From the NCBI RefSeq assembly GCF_016429215.1, contig NZ_JAELUH010000002.1, positions 124,001-188,000 on the forward strand: a stretch of DNA of 64,000 bases. The letters run 5' to 3'. Shown piece by piece: positions 43,049-51,975 of this stretch. The notes under the pieces were generated by a model. It saw only the letters and a list, made by a program, of their open reading frames with translations. It searched no databases and was not told where the DNA came from. A program made the position numbers and the translations under genes. The DNA comes from Herbaspirillum sp. ASV7 (GTDB lineage: Bacteria; Pseudomonadota; Gammaproteobacteria; Burkholderiales; Burkholderiaceae_D). Within the stretch, counting starts at the first letter, position 1. Each line of letters begins with the position of its first letter.

Positions 43049-44356
43049 ATGAGCAAATCCAATCGTATCGAGCTGTTTTCCCTGCGCACCCCGTCCATGC
43101 GCACCTTCCACCTGACCTGGATGGCCTTCTTCATCTGCTTCTTCGCCTGGTTCGCCTGCGCGCCGCTGATGCCGGTGATCAAGGGCGAGTTCAACCTGAG
43201 CGCCGGCCAGATCGCCAACATCAACATCGCCGCCGTGGCCGTGACCATCCTGGTGCGCCTGGTGATCGGCCCGATGTGCGACCGCTTCGGCCCGCGCAAG
43301 ACCTATACCGGCCTGTTGCTGGCCGGCGCCGTGCCGGTCATCGGCGTGGCCTTCGCGCAGAGCTACGAGAGCTTCCTGTTCTTTCGCCTCCTGATCGGCG
43401 CGGTAGGTGCCAGCTTCGTGATCACCCAGTACCATACCTCGGTGATGTTCGCCCCCAACGTGGTGGGCACGGCCAACGCTGCCACTGCCGGCTGGGGCAA
43501 TGCCGGCGGCGGCGTGGCGCAAGGCCTCATGCCGCTGCTGATGGGCGCGCTGATCATGCTGGGGGTGTCGCACGGCTGGGGCTGGCGCGTGGCGCTGATG
43601 GTGCCGGGCGTGCTGATGGTCATCATGGCCGCGCTCTACTGGCGCTTTACCCAGGACTGCCCGGAAGGCAACTATGACGACCTGCGCGCGGCCGGCGTGA
43701 GCATCGAAAGCGGCAAGCGCGGCGGCTGGGCCAGCTTCCGCGCCGCAGCGGCCAACTATCGCGTCTGGATGCTCTTCATCACCTATGGCGCCTGCTTCGG
43801 CGTGGAGATCTTCATCCACAACATCGCCGCCACCTACTACGTCGACCACTTCAAGCTCTCGCTGGAATCGGCCGGCATCGCCGCCGCCAGCTTCGGCCTG
43901 CTGGCGCTGTTTGCCCGCGCCCTGGGTGGCTTCGTCTCCGACAAGGTGGCCCTGGCCGGCGGCCTGAACCGCCGCGCCACCCTGCTGTTCGTCATGATGC
44001 TGGGCGAAGGCCTGGGTCTGCTGTGGTTCGCCCACGCCGGCAGCGTCGTGGCCGCAGTCGTCGCCATGCTGTGCTTCGGCCTGTTCACCCACATGGCCTG
44101 CGGCGCTACCTATGCACTGGTGCCCTTCATCGACCGCAAGGCGCTGGGCGGCGTGGCCGGCATCATCGGCGCCGGCGGCAATGTCGGCGCGGTGCTGGCG
44201 GGCTTCCTGATGAAGGGCCTGGGCAACACGCAACAGACTCTCTCCACGCTGGGCGTGCTGGTAACCGTGTCGGCACTGTGCGCCGTGGCCGTACGTTTCA
44301 CCACGTCCGACAAGAGCGACGACACCGTCGCCGTCGACAACAAGGTCGCAGCCTGA
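43049..44356 (+). CDS. nasA: Nitrate/nitrite transporter, NarK/NasA family (MFS)
   Basis: 435 aa, 12 membrane segments. Nitrate-porter signatures: WMAFFICFFAWFACAPLMPVIKGEFNLS, RLVIGPMCDRFGPRKTYT, and the two nitrate signature motifs GWGNAGGGVAQGLMPLL and the second IIGAGGNVGAVLAGFLMKG; arginines in RLVIG and R-L-L-IG form the binding site in NarK. First gene of the operon, after the antitermination leader; 10 bp before nirB. Supplies nitrate for the reductases downstream. Confidence 0.93.
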   Translation: MSKSNRIELFSLRTPSMRTFHLTWMAFFICFFAWFACAPLMPVIKGEFNLSAGQIANINIAAVAVTILVRLVIGPMCDRFGPRKTYTGLLLAGAVPVIGVAFAQSYESFLFFRLLIGAVGASFVITQYHTSVMFAPNVVGTANAATAGWGNAGGGVAQGLMPLLMGALIMLGVSHGWGWRVALMVPGVLMVIMAALYWRFTQDCPEGNYDDLRAAGVSIESGKRGGWASFRAAAANYRVWMLFITYGACFGVEIFIHNIAATYYVDHFKLSLESAGIAAASFGLLALFARALGGFVSDKVALAGGLNRRATLLFVMMLGEGLGLLWFAHAGSVVAAVVAMLCFGLFTHMACGATYALVPFIDRKALGGVAGIIGAGGNVGAVLAGFLMKGLGNTQQTLSTLGVLVTVSALCAVAVRFTTSDKSDDTVAVDNKVAA

Positions 44357-44366
44357 GGAGCAAAGC

Positions 44367-46940
44367 ATGAAGATCATCGTCATCGGCCACGGCATGGTGG
44401 GCCACAAGTTCCTGGAAACCCTGGCCGAGAGCGGCGCGGGCGAGCTGCACGTCACCGTCCTGTGCGAAGAACCGCGTCCGGCCTACGACCGCGTGCACCT
44501 TTCCGAATTCTTCGCCGGCAAGAGCGCCGAGGACCTGTCGCTGGTGGCGCCGGGCTTCTTCGATGCCGGCCGCAGCGCCGTGCAGTTCGACCTCAAGCTC
44601 AACGCCAAGGCGCAGCAGATCGACCTGGAGCGCAAGCAGGTGCTGGTCAACGTGGCCGGCGTGGAAGAGACCCTGTCCTACGACAAACTGGTGCTGGCCA
44701 CCGGCTCCTACCCGTTCGTGCCGACGGTGGCGGGCAACCAGCGCAAGGATTGCTTCGTCTACCGCACCATCGAAGATCTGGAAGCGATGCTGGAATGCGG
44801 CAGCCGTTCCAAGTCGGGCGTGGTCATCGGCGGCGGCCTGCTGGGCCTGGAATGCGCCAAGGCCCTGCGCGACCTCAAGCTGGAAACCCACGTGGTCGAG
44901 TTCGCCCCGCGCCTGATGGCGGTGCAGGTGGATGAAAGCGGTGGCCGCGTGCTGCGCCAGAAGATCGAGGAACTGGGCGTGACCGCCCATACGCAAAAGA
45001 ACACGGTCGAGATCGTCGACGGCAAGCAGCACACCCATCGCATGAACTTCGAAGATGGCTCGCACCTGGAAACCGACATGATCGTCTTCTCCGCCGGCAT
45101 CCGCCCGCGTGACGAACTGGCGCGCAATGCCGGCCTGAAGGTGGGCGACCGTGGCGGCATCGTCATCGACAACTGCTGCCTGACCTCGGACCCGGCGGTC
45201 TATGCCATCGGCGAATGCGCGCTGTGGAACGGCAAGATCTTCGGCCTGGTGGCCCCCGGCTACGACATGGCCCGCACAGCCGCCAAGCACCTGCTGTCGC
45301 ACCGCGACGACGCCATCGAAGTGCCGCAATTCAACGGTGCCGACATGAGCACCAAGCTGAAGTTGATGGGCGTGGACGTGGCTAGCATCGGCGACGCCCA
45401 TGGCAAGGAAGCCGGCAGCCGCTCCTACCAGTTCACCGACGAACGCCGCCAGATCTACAAGAAGATCGTCGTCTCCGAATCCGGCAAGCACCTGCTGGGT
45501 GCAGTGATGGTGGGCGACGCCGCCGAGTACGGCACGCTGTTGCAGATGATGTTGAACAAGATCGAATTGCCGGAAGCGCCGGAGTTCCTGATCCTGCCGC
45601 AGTCCGACGGCAAGGCCAAGCCGGGTCTCGGCGTGGATGCGCTGCCGGAATCGGCCCAGATCTGCTCCTGCAACAATGTCTCCAAAGGCCAGCTGTGCGC
45701 CGCCGTGGCCTCGGGCGTGACCAACATCGGCGACCTCAAGGCCTGCACCAAGGCCGGCACCGCCTGCGGCGGCTGCGTGCCGCTGGTGACCCAGGTGATG
45801 AAGGCCGAGATGAAGAAGCAGGGCCTCGCCGTCAACAACCACGTCTGCGAACACTTCCCCTACTCGCGCCAGGAAATCCACCATCTGGTGCGCGTGGGCC
45901 AGATCAAGAGCTTCGACGAACTGCTGGCCAAGCACGGTCGCGGCCTCGGTTGCGACATCTGCAAGCCCATGGTGGCCAATGTGCTGGCCTCGCTGTGGAA
46001 CGACTTCGTGCTCAAGAAGGAGCATGCCAGCCTGCAGGATTCCAACGACTACTTCCTGGGCAACATCCAGAAGGATGGCACCTACTCGGTGGTGCCGCGC
46101 ATGGCCGGCGGCGAAGTCACTCCCGACGGCCTGATCGCGGTCGGCCAGATCGCCAAGAAATACGGCCTCTATACCAAGATCACCGGCGGCCAGCGGGTGG
46201 ACCTGTTCGGCGCCCGCGTGGACCAGTTGCCCGATATCTGGGAAGAACTGATCGCCGCCGGCTTCGAGACCGGCCACGCCTACGGCAAGTCGCTGCGCAC
46301 CGTCAAATCCTGCGTGGGCTCGACCTGGTGCCGCTACGGCGTGGGCGATAGCGTGGGCTTCGCGGTGCGCCTGGAAAACCGCTACAAGGGCCTGCGCTCG
46401 CCGCACAAGATCAAGTTCGGCGTCTCCGGCTGCACCCGCGAATGCGCCGAGGCGCAGGGCAAGGACGTGGGCATCATCGCCACCGACAAGGGCTGGAACC
46501 TCTACGTCTGCGGCAATGGCGGCATGAAGCCGCGCCACGCCGAACTGATCGCCTCGGACCTCGACGAAGCCACCCTGGTCCGCTATGTGGACCGCTTCCT
46601 GATGTTCTACGTACGCACCGCCGACCGCCTGCAACGCACCAGCACCTGGCGCGAAAACCTGGAAGGCGGCCTGGACTATCTCAAGAGCGTGGTCATCGAC
46701 GACAAGCTGGGCATCGCCGCCGAACTGGAAAGCGAGATGCAGCACGTGGTCGATACCTACGAGTGCGAATGGAAGAAGGCCGTCACCGATCCCGAGACCC
46801 GCAAGCGCTTCCGCCACTTCGTCAACAGCAAGGCCGCCGATGGCAACATCCGGTTTGTCGAGGAACGCGGGCAGATCCGGCCGGCGACGGTGGCGGAGAA
46901 GAAATTGCTGGAAATCCCGGTGATGGTGGAAACCGTTTGA
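44367..46940 (+). CDS. nirB: Assimilatory NAD(P)H nitrite reductase large subunit
   Basis: 857 aa. N-terminal FAD/NAD-binding module (VIGHGMVGHKFLE, VLATGSYPFVPTV, VVIGGGLLGLECAKALRDL, FSAGIRPRDELA, YAIGECALW), then BFD-like [2Fe-2S] domain (ICSCNNVSKGQLCAAV, TACGGCVPLVTQVM), a ferredoxin-like half domain and the sirohaem/[4Fe-4S] domain with CVGSTWCRYG and VSGCTRECAEAQGKD. Reduces nitrite to ammonium in the cytoplasm with the small subunit NirD. Second gene of the operon. Confidence 0.95.
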   Translation: MKIIVIGHGMVGHKFLETLAESGAGELHVTVLCEEPRPAYDRVHLSEFFAGKSAEDLSLVAPGFFDAGRSAVQFDLKLNAKAQQIDLERKQVLVNVAGVEETLSYDKLVLATGSYPFVPTVAGNQRKDCFVYRTIEDLEAMLECGSRSKSGVVIGGGLLGLECAKALRDLKLETHVVEFAPRLMAVQVDESGGRVLRQKIEELGVTAHTQKNTVEIVDGKQHTHRMNFEDGSHLETDMIVFSAGIRPRDELARNAGLKVGDRGGIVIDNCCLTSDPAVYAIGECALWNGKIFGLVAPGYDMARTAAKHLLSHRDDAIEVPQFNGADMSTKLKLMGVDVASIGDAHGKEAGSRSYQFTDERRQIYKKIVVSESGKHLLGAVMVGDAAEYGTLLQMMLNKIELPEAPEFLILPQSDGKAKPGLGVDALPESAQICSCNNVSKGQLCAAVASGVTNIGDLKACTKAGTACGGCVPLVTQVMKAEMKKQGLAVNNHVCEHFPYSRQEIHHLVRVGQIKSFDELLAKHGRGLGCDICKPMVANVLASLWNDFVLKKEHASLQDSNDYFLGNIQKDGTYSVVPRMAGGEVTPDGLIAVGQIAKKYGLYTKITGGQRVDLFGARVDQLPDIWEELIAAGFETGHAYGKSLRTVKSCVGSTWCRYGVGDSVGFAVRLENRYKGLRSPHKIKFGVSGCTRECAEAQGKDVGIIATDKGWNLYVCGNGGMKPRHAELIASDLDEATLVRYVDRFLMFYVRTADRLQRTSTWRENLEGGLDYLKSVVIDDKLGIAAELESEMQHVVDTYECEWKKAVTDPETRKRFRHFVNSKAADGNIRFVEERGQIRPATVAEKKLLEIPVMVETV

Positions 46941-46957
46941 TATTTGCCTGCGTAGGA

Positions 46958-47053
46958 CCTTCGATACGTCGCTACGCGACTACTCAGTCCGAACGGTAGT
47001 CGATGAACAAAGTACCGTTCGGACTGAGTAGCGGCGCCGCCGCGTATCGAAGG
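46958..47053. repeat. REP-like 41-bp inverted repeat between nirB and nirD
   Basis: Left arm 46958-46998 starts CCTTCGATACG and ends CCGAACGGTA; right arm 47013-47053 is its inverted copy (starts TACCGTTCGG, ends CGTATCGAAGG). About 8 of 41 positions differ, mostly in the middle; loop is 14 nt. A dispersed palindromic element inside an operon, where it could protect or process the mRNA between nirB and nirD. Confidence 0.8.
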
Positions 47054-47084
47054 CGCGGCAACTGCAACCCAATCAGGAGCAATC

Positions 47085-47447
47085 ATGCACAGCGACCAAC
47101 AAATCAAACACTGGACTCCGATCTGCGACCTGGCCGAGATCGTCCCCAACACCGGCGTGGCCGCCCTGATCGGCGACCAGCAGGTAGCCATCTTCCACGT
47201 GATCGACCCCAGCCAGGGCGAGCCGCAGCCGCGCGTCTTCGCCATCGGCAACTTCGACCCCAACTCGGAGGCGGCCGTGCTCTCGCGCGGCCTGGTGGGC
47301 AACCTGGGGGAACGCATCGTGGTGGCCTCGCCGATCTACAAGCAGCACTTCGACCTGCAGACCGGCGAATGCCTGGAGGAACCCGCCCATTCGGTGCCGG
47401 CCTGGCCGGCCCGCATCGCCGATGGCAAAGTCTGGATCGGTGCCTGA
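47085..47447 (+). CDS. nirD: Nitrite reductase small subunit
   Basis: 120 aa, Rieske-like fold of the NirD family (WTPICDLAEIVPNTGVAALIGDQQVAIFHV, RVFAIGNFDPNSEAAVLSRGLVGNLGERIVVASPIYKQHFDLQTGECLEE). As usual for NirD the Rieske cysteines are absent; only structural equivalents remain (YKQHFDL in place of CPxHxW). It overlaps nothing but ends 1 bp before the next gene start. Required with NirB for nitrite reduction. Confidence 0.94.
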   Translation: MHSDQQIKHWTPICDLAEIVPNTGVAALIGDQQVAIFHVIDPSQGEPQPRVFAIGNFDPNSEAAVLSRGLVGNLGERIVVASPIYKQHFDLQTGECLEEPAHSVPAWPARIADGKVWIGA

Positions 47448-47448
47448 G

Positions 47449-48699
47449 ATGAACACCCTGCCCGACACCAGGCCGACCCAGTCCGCCAAGCCTTCGCTGG
47501 TGGTGGTGGGCAATGGCATGGCCGGCATGCGCACGGTCGAGGAATTGCTCAAGCTGGCGCCGGACCTCTACGACATCACCGTCTTCGGTGCCGAGCCACA
47601 TGGCAACTACAACCGCATCATGCTTTCGCCGGTATTGGCCGGCGACAAGAGCATCGATGACATCATGCTCAACGCCCGCGCCTGGTACGACGAGAACGGC
47701 ATCACCCTGCACGCCGGTGATCCGGTGGAACGCATCGATCGCCGCCAGCGTACCGTCCACGCCCGCTCCGGCCTGGCCGTGAAGTACGACCGCCTGCTGC
47801 TGGCCACCGGCTCCACCCCCTTCATCATTCCGGTGCCGGGCCATCAGCTGCCGGGCGTGATTGCCTTCCGCGACATCCAGGACGTCGATACCATGCTGGA
47901 AGCGGCGCGCACCCACAAGCATGCGGTCATCATCGGCGGCGGCCTGCTCGGCCTGGAAGCCGCCAATGGCTTGATGCGTCAGGGCATGGACGTGACCGTG
48001 GTGCATGTCACCGATACGCTGATGAACCAGCAACTGGACAAGCCCGCCGCCGCACTCTTGAAGAAGGCGCTGGAGGCCAAGGGCATGCGCTTCCTGCTCA
48101 ATGCCCATACCGAGGAGATCGTCGGTCCCGATCGCGTCACCGCCGTACGCTTCAAGGATGGCAGCAGCACCCCCGCCGACCTGGTGGTGATGACCGCCGG
48201 CGTGCGCCCCAACATCGCCCTGGCCAAGTCGGCCGGCCTGCATTGCGAACGCGCCATCATCGTCGACGACACCCTGCAGACCTACGACCCGCGCATCTAT
48301 GCCGTGGGCGAATGCGTGCAGCACCGCAAGGCCACCTTCGGCCTGGTGGCACCGATCTGGGATCAGGCGCGCGTCTGCGGCGCCCACCTGGCCGGCGCCG
48401 GCCATCGCCGCTACGTGCAGCAGGCCACCGCCACCAAGCTGAAGGTGACCGGGGTCGACCTGTATTCGGCCGGCGACTTCGTCGGCGGTGACGATACCGA
48501 AGACCTGGTGGTGCGCGACCCGCGTCGTGGCATCTACAAGCGCCTGGTGCTGCGTGGCTCGCGCCTGGTGGGCGCGGTGCTGTATGGTGACGTCAAGGAC
48601 GGCCCCTGGTACTTCGACCTGATCCAGAGCGGACGCGATATCAGCGCCTTCCGCCGCCAGTTGCCCTTCGGCCAGGCCATGTGCCAGCAAGCCGCCTAG
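47449..48699 (+). CDS. NAD(P)/FAD-dependent reductase for nitrate assimilation (NasB-like)
   Basis: 416 aa from ATG 47449 (MNTLPDTRPTQ). Two Rossmann modules: LVVVGNGMAGMRTVEELL (FAD) and AVIIGGGLLGLEAANGLMRQGMDV (NAD(P)H), with LLLATGSTPFIIPVPG, MTAGVRPNIALAKSAGL and IYAVGECVQH. It resembles the N-terminal part of NirB and the NasB electron-transfer subunit but lacks the iron-sulfur domains. Placed between nirD and the nitrate reductase, it probably delivers electrons from NAD(P)H to the molybdoenzyme encoded next. Confidence 0.85.
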   Translation: MNTLPDTRPTQSAKPSLVVVGNGMAGMRTVEELLKLAPDLYDITVFGAEPHGNYNRIMLSPVLAGDKSIDDIMLNARAWYDENGITLHAGDPVERIDRRQRTVHARSGLAVKYDRLLLATGSTPFIIPVPGHQLPGVIAFRDIQDVDTMLEAARTHKHAVIIGGGLLGLEAANGLMRQGMDVTVVHVTDTLMNQQLDKPAAALLKKALEAKGMRFLLNAHTEEIVGPDRVTAVRFKDGSSTPADLVVMTAGVRPNIALAKSAGLHCERAIIVDDTLQTYDPRIYAVGECVQHRKATFGLVAPIWDQARVCGAHLAGAGHRRYVQQATATKLKVTGVDLYSAGDFVGGDDTEDLVVRDPRRGIYKRLVLRGSRLVGAVLYGDVKDGPWYFDLIQSGRDISAFRRQLPFGQAMCQQAA

Positions 48700-48714
48700 C
48701 TTCCAAGGAGTTCC

Positions 48715-51483
48715 ATGAATCTCTCCCAGACCCCGCTCGCCCTGGCCGTGGCGACCACCAACACCACCTGCCCGTATTGCGGCGTGGGCTGCGGCGTAAC
48801 GGCTTCGATGAAAGAGGACGGCAGCCTGGGCATCAAGGGCGACGAACAGCATCCTGCCAACCTGGGCCGCCTGTGCGTGAAGGGCTCGGCCCTGGGCGAG
48901 ACGGTGGATCTGGACGGCCGCCTGCTGCATCCCCAACTGCGCGATGCGCAAGGCAATCTGCAACAGGCCTCCTGGGACGATGCGCTGGCGCACGTGGCCG
49001 GCAAGTTCGCCGCCATCATCGCCGAACACGGCCCCGATGCCGTGGCCCTGTACGTCTCCGGCCAGCTGCTGACCGAGGACTACTACATCGCCAACAAGCT
49101 CATGAAGGGCTACATCGGCAGCGCCAACATCGATACCAATTCGCGGCTGTGCATGTCCTCCGCCGTGGCCGGCCACAAGCGCGCCTTTGGTGAAGACCTG
49201 GTCCCGGTCTGCTTCGAAGACCTGGAACTGGCCGACCTGGTGGTGCTGGTCGGCTCCAATGCGGCGTGGTGCCACCCCATCCTGTTCCAGCGCATCGCCC
49301 GCCTGAAGGAAACCCGGCCGCAGATGCGCCTGATCGTCATCGACCCGCGCCGCACCGCCACCTGCGAACTGGCCGACCTGCACCTGCCGGTCAAGGCCGG
49401 TACCGACGTGTGGCTCTTCAATGGCCTGATGAGCTACCTGGCCCATCGCGGCCTGCGCGACAATGCCTTCATCGAGGCACACACCCAGGGCTTCAATGAG
49501 GCCCTGGCGGTGGCCGACGCCGATTGCGCCGATCCCGCCACGGTAGCGCGCATCTGCAAGGTCAGCCTGCAAGACCTGCTGGCCTTCTATGAAGCCTTCG
49601 CCAATACCGAGAAGGTCGTGACCGGATTCTCCATGGGTGTGAACCAGTCCTCGGCCGGCACCGACAAGGTCAACAGCATCATCAACTGCCACCTGGCCAC
49701 CGGCCGCATCGGCAAGCCCGGCATGGGCCCCTTCTCCATCACCGGCCAGCCCAATGCCATGGGCGGCCGCGAAGTCGGTGGCCTGGCCAACATACTGGCC
49801 GCCCACCTGGACCTGGACCAGCCGCTGCACCGCGACATCGTGCAGGGCTTCTGGCGATCTCCGCGCATCGCCGACAAGCCCGGCCTGAAGGCCGTGGACA
49901 TGTTCCGCGCCATCGAGGACGGCCGCATCAAGGCGGTCTGGGTGATGGCCACCAATCCCATGGTCAGCCTGCCTGATGCCGACCTGGTGCAACGCGCCTT
50001 GCAGAAGTGCGAGCTGGTGGTGTCCTCCGACGTCATCAGCCAGACCGACACCAACGCCTTCGCCCATGTGCTGCTGCCGGCGCTGGCCTGGGGCGAGAAG
50101 GATGGCACGGTCACCAATTCGGAACGCCGCATCTCGCGCCAGCGCGCCTTCCTGGCCGCCCCCGGCGAAGCCCGTGGCGACTGGGACATCATCTGCGACG
50201 TGGCCCGCCGCATGGGCTTTGACGGTTTCGATTTCGCCGGCCCGCACGCGATCTTCGACGAACACGCCCGCCTGTCGGCCCACCGCAATGGCGAAGTCGA
50301 TGCCGGCCACGTGCGTCGCGTCTTCAACCTTGCCGGCCTGACTGACATGGACAAGGCAGGCTACGACACCCTGGCCCCGATCCAGTGGCCGGTGCAGCGC
50401 CTCTCCGACGGCAGCGTTGCCGGCACTGCGCGCGTGCTGCAGGACTACCGCTTCAGCCACGCCGACGGCCGCGCCCGCTTCATCCCGACCGAACCGCGTG
50501 AGCCCGCGCATGCGCCTTGCGACGACTACCCGCTGAGCCTCAACACCGGCCGCGTGCGCGACCACTGGCACACCATGACGCGCACCGGCAAATCCGCCAC
50601 GCTGGCCAGCCACATCCCCGAATCCTTCATCGACATCCACCCGCAAGACGCCCTGCTGTATGGCGTGCGCGAAGGCGGTCTGGCGCGGGTGAGCAGCCGC
50701 TGGGGCGCGATGGTGGCGCGTGTGCAGCATGGCGGCGGCATCCCGCGCGGCTCGGTATTCGTGCCCATCCACTGGAACGGCCAATCGGCCTCGGACGCCC
50801 GCGTGGGCGCGGTGGTCAATCCGGTAGTCGACCCGGTCTCGGGCGAACCGGAGTTCAAGCACACGCCGGTGGCCATCGAAGAATTCCGCGTCGCCTGGCA
50901 TGGCTTCATCCTCACCCGCCACGCCCTGGCACTGGACGACATCACCCACTGGACCCGCGTGCAGGGCCGCGACTTCATGCGCTACGAGCTGGCCGGCCGC
51001 AACACCATCAACGACCACAGCACCTGGGCGCGCGAGATGCTGGGTATACGCGACCCCGATGCCGACTGGCTGGAATACGAAGACCTGAGCGACGGCAGCT
51101 ACCGCGCCGTGCACGTGGTGGATGACTGCATCGACATGTGCCTGTTCATGTCAGCCCGCCCCGACCTGCCCTCGCGCTCCTGGCTGGCCGGATTGTTCGC
51201 CAAGGACAAGCTGGAAGAAGCCGACCGCGTCGGTCTGCTGGTCGGTGCGCCGATCGAGAAAGGTGCCGACACCGGGCCGACGGTCTGCTCCTGCTTCGGC
51301 GTGGGACGCAACACCATCTGCAACACCATCCGCGAGAAGGGCCTGAGCGACGTGGGCCAGGTCACGGCCTGCCTGAAGGCCGGAGGCAACTGCGGCTCCT
51401 GCGTGCCGGAAATCAAGAAGTTGCTGGTGGAAATCAAGGTCCTCGCAGCAGCCGACGCGCAGGAGGGCGCGGCGGTTTCTTGA
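48715..51483 (+). CDS. nasC: Assimilatory nitrate reductase catalytic subunit (molybdopterin)
   Basis: 922 aa, cytoplasmic (no Tat signal). N-terminal [4Fe-4S] motif TCPYCGVGCGV...RLCVKGSALGE, Mo-bisMGD domains (YVSGQLLTEDYYIANKLMKGYIGSANIDTNSRLCMSS, VLVGSNAAWCHPI, GRIGKPGMGPFSITGQPNAMGGREVGG, C-terminal LNTGRVRDHWHTMTRTGK) and a C-terminal BFD-like [2Fe-2S] domain (CSCFGVGRNTICNTIREKG, GGNCGSCVPEIKKLL). Reduces nitrate to nitrite; the BFD domain would accept electrons from the neighbouring flavoprotein. Last gene of the operon. Confidence 0.95.
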   Translation: MNLSQTPLALAVATTNTTCPYCGVGCGVTASMKEDGSLGIKGDEQHPANLGRLCVKGSALGETVDLDGRLLHPQLRDAQGNLQQASWDDALAHVAGKFAAIIAEHGPDAVALYVSGQLLTEDYYIANKLMKGYIGSANIDTNSRLCMSSAVAGHKRAFGEDLVPVCFEDLELADLVVLVGSNAAWCHPILFQRIARLKETRPQMRLIVIDPRRTATCELADLHLPVKAGTDVWLFNGLMSYLAHRGLRDNAFIEAHTQGFNEALAVADADCADPATVARICKVSLQDLLAFYEAFANTEKVVTGFSMGVNQSSAGTDKVNSIINCHLATGRIGKPGMGPFSITGQPNAMGGREVGGLANILAAHLDLDQPLHRDIVQGFWRSPRIADKPGLKAVDMFRAIEDGRIKAVWVMATNPMVSLPDADLVQRALQKCELVVSSDVISQTDTNAFAHVLLPALAWGEKDGTVTNSERRISRQRAFLAAPGEARGDWDIICDVARRMGFDGFDFAGPHAIFDEHARLSAHRNGEVDAGHVRRVFNLAGLTDMDKAGYDTLAPIQWPVQRLSDGSVAGTARVLQDYRFSHADGRARFIPTEPREPAHAPCDDYPLSLNTGRVRDHWHTMTRTGKSATLASHIPESFIDIHPQDALLYGVREGGLARVSSRWGAMVARVQHGGGIPRGSVFVPIHWNGQSASDARVGAVVNPVVDPVSGEPEFKHTPVAIEEFRVAWHGFILTRHALALDDITHWTRVQGRDFMRYELAGRNTINDHSTWAREMLGIRDPDADWLEYEDLSDGSYRAVHVVDDCIDMCLFMSARPDLPSRSWLAGLFAKDKLEEADRVGLLVGAPIEKGADTGPTVCSCFGVGRNTICNTIREKGLSDVGQVTACLKAGGNCGSCVPEIKKLLVEIKVLAAADAQEGAAVS

Positions 51484-51539
51484 TACTTTTGCAAAGCTGG
51501 TTGACCCAAAGGAAGATATGCTGCTATTATCTCGCTTCT

Positions 51540-51616
51540 CGGAGTGTAGCGCAGCCCGGTAGCGCACCTGGTTTGGGACCAGGGGGTCCAAGGTTCGAAT
51601 CCTTGTACTCCGACCA
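51540..51616 (+). tRNA. tRNA-Pro (TGG)
   Basis: 77 nt including encoded CCA. Acceptor stem CGGAGTG/TACTCCG, D arm with GCGCAGCCCGGTAGCGC, anticodon stem CCTGG/CCAGG with loop TTTGGGA (anticodon TGG), T arm GGTTCGAATCC. A strong terminator follows. Confidence 0.97.
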
Positions 51617-51623
51617 CTCATGA

Positions 51624-51656
51624 AAAACGGGCTGTTTTTACAGCCCGTTTTCTTTT
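51624..51656 (+). terminator. Rho-independent terminator after tRNA-Pro
   Basis: AAAACGGGCTG (51624-51634), loop TTTTTA, CAGCCCGTTTT (51641-51651), followed by C and a T-run. Confidence 0.92.
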
Positions 51657-51722
51657 TCTGGATCGCTGGTGAGTTTGTGCGGCCGTTTCGTTGTAGCGCA
51701 CATCCCCGCCAGCCACGCCGAA

Positions 51723-51799
51723 CTGCCCTTAGCTCAACTGGATAGAGCAATGGCCTTCTAAGCCATAGGTCGGGGGTTCGAGTCCCTCAGGGCAGGCCA
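51723..51799 (+). tRNA. tRNA-Arg (TCT)
   Basis: 77 nt with encoded CCA. Acceptor CTGCCCT/AGGGCAG, D arm GCTCAACTGGATAGAGC, anticodon stem ATGGC/GCCAT with loop CTTCTAA (anticodon TCT), T arm GGGGTTCGAGTCCC. Base composition and gene style change right after its 3' end, making it the probable integration target of the island. Confidence 0.97.
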
Positions 51800-51900
51800 A
51801 GCTTCCTCGCGTTTTTCCTTGCAGATCAGGCACTTAGCGGTTCATCCGGCGGGACGCATTCGCCTGGATGCAGCCGCAATTTTACACACCTACTGCCCCA

Positions 51901-51944
51901 AAAGTGCACCAGCCGGGAAAGTGCACCCTAAGCACAGCTATACT
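51901..51944 (+). promoter_or_regulatory. Direct-repeat operator and -10 box of the TIR gene
   Basis: AAAGTGCACC occurs twice, at 51901-51910 and 51918-51927 (17-bp period), each with the palindromic core GTGCAC. A -10-like TATACT is at 51939-51944, 32 bp before the ATG. The layout suggests repressor binding next to the promoter, possibly autoregulation by the gene's own winged helix. Confidence 0.5.
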
Positions 51945-51975
51945 GAACGCACTCCAACTCATTACAACAATTCGT

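Noticed and set aside
44298-46817. 839-codon minus-strand frame
   Set aside because: Antisense of nirB; no recognisable domain.
47104-51114. 1336-codon open frame on the minus strand
   Set aside because: Shadow of nirD, the flavoprotein reductase and nitrate reductase; sequence is His/Ala/Gly-rich antisense translation.
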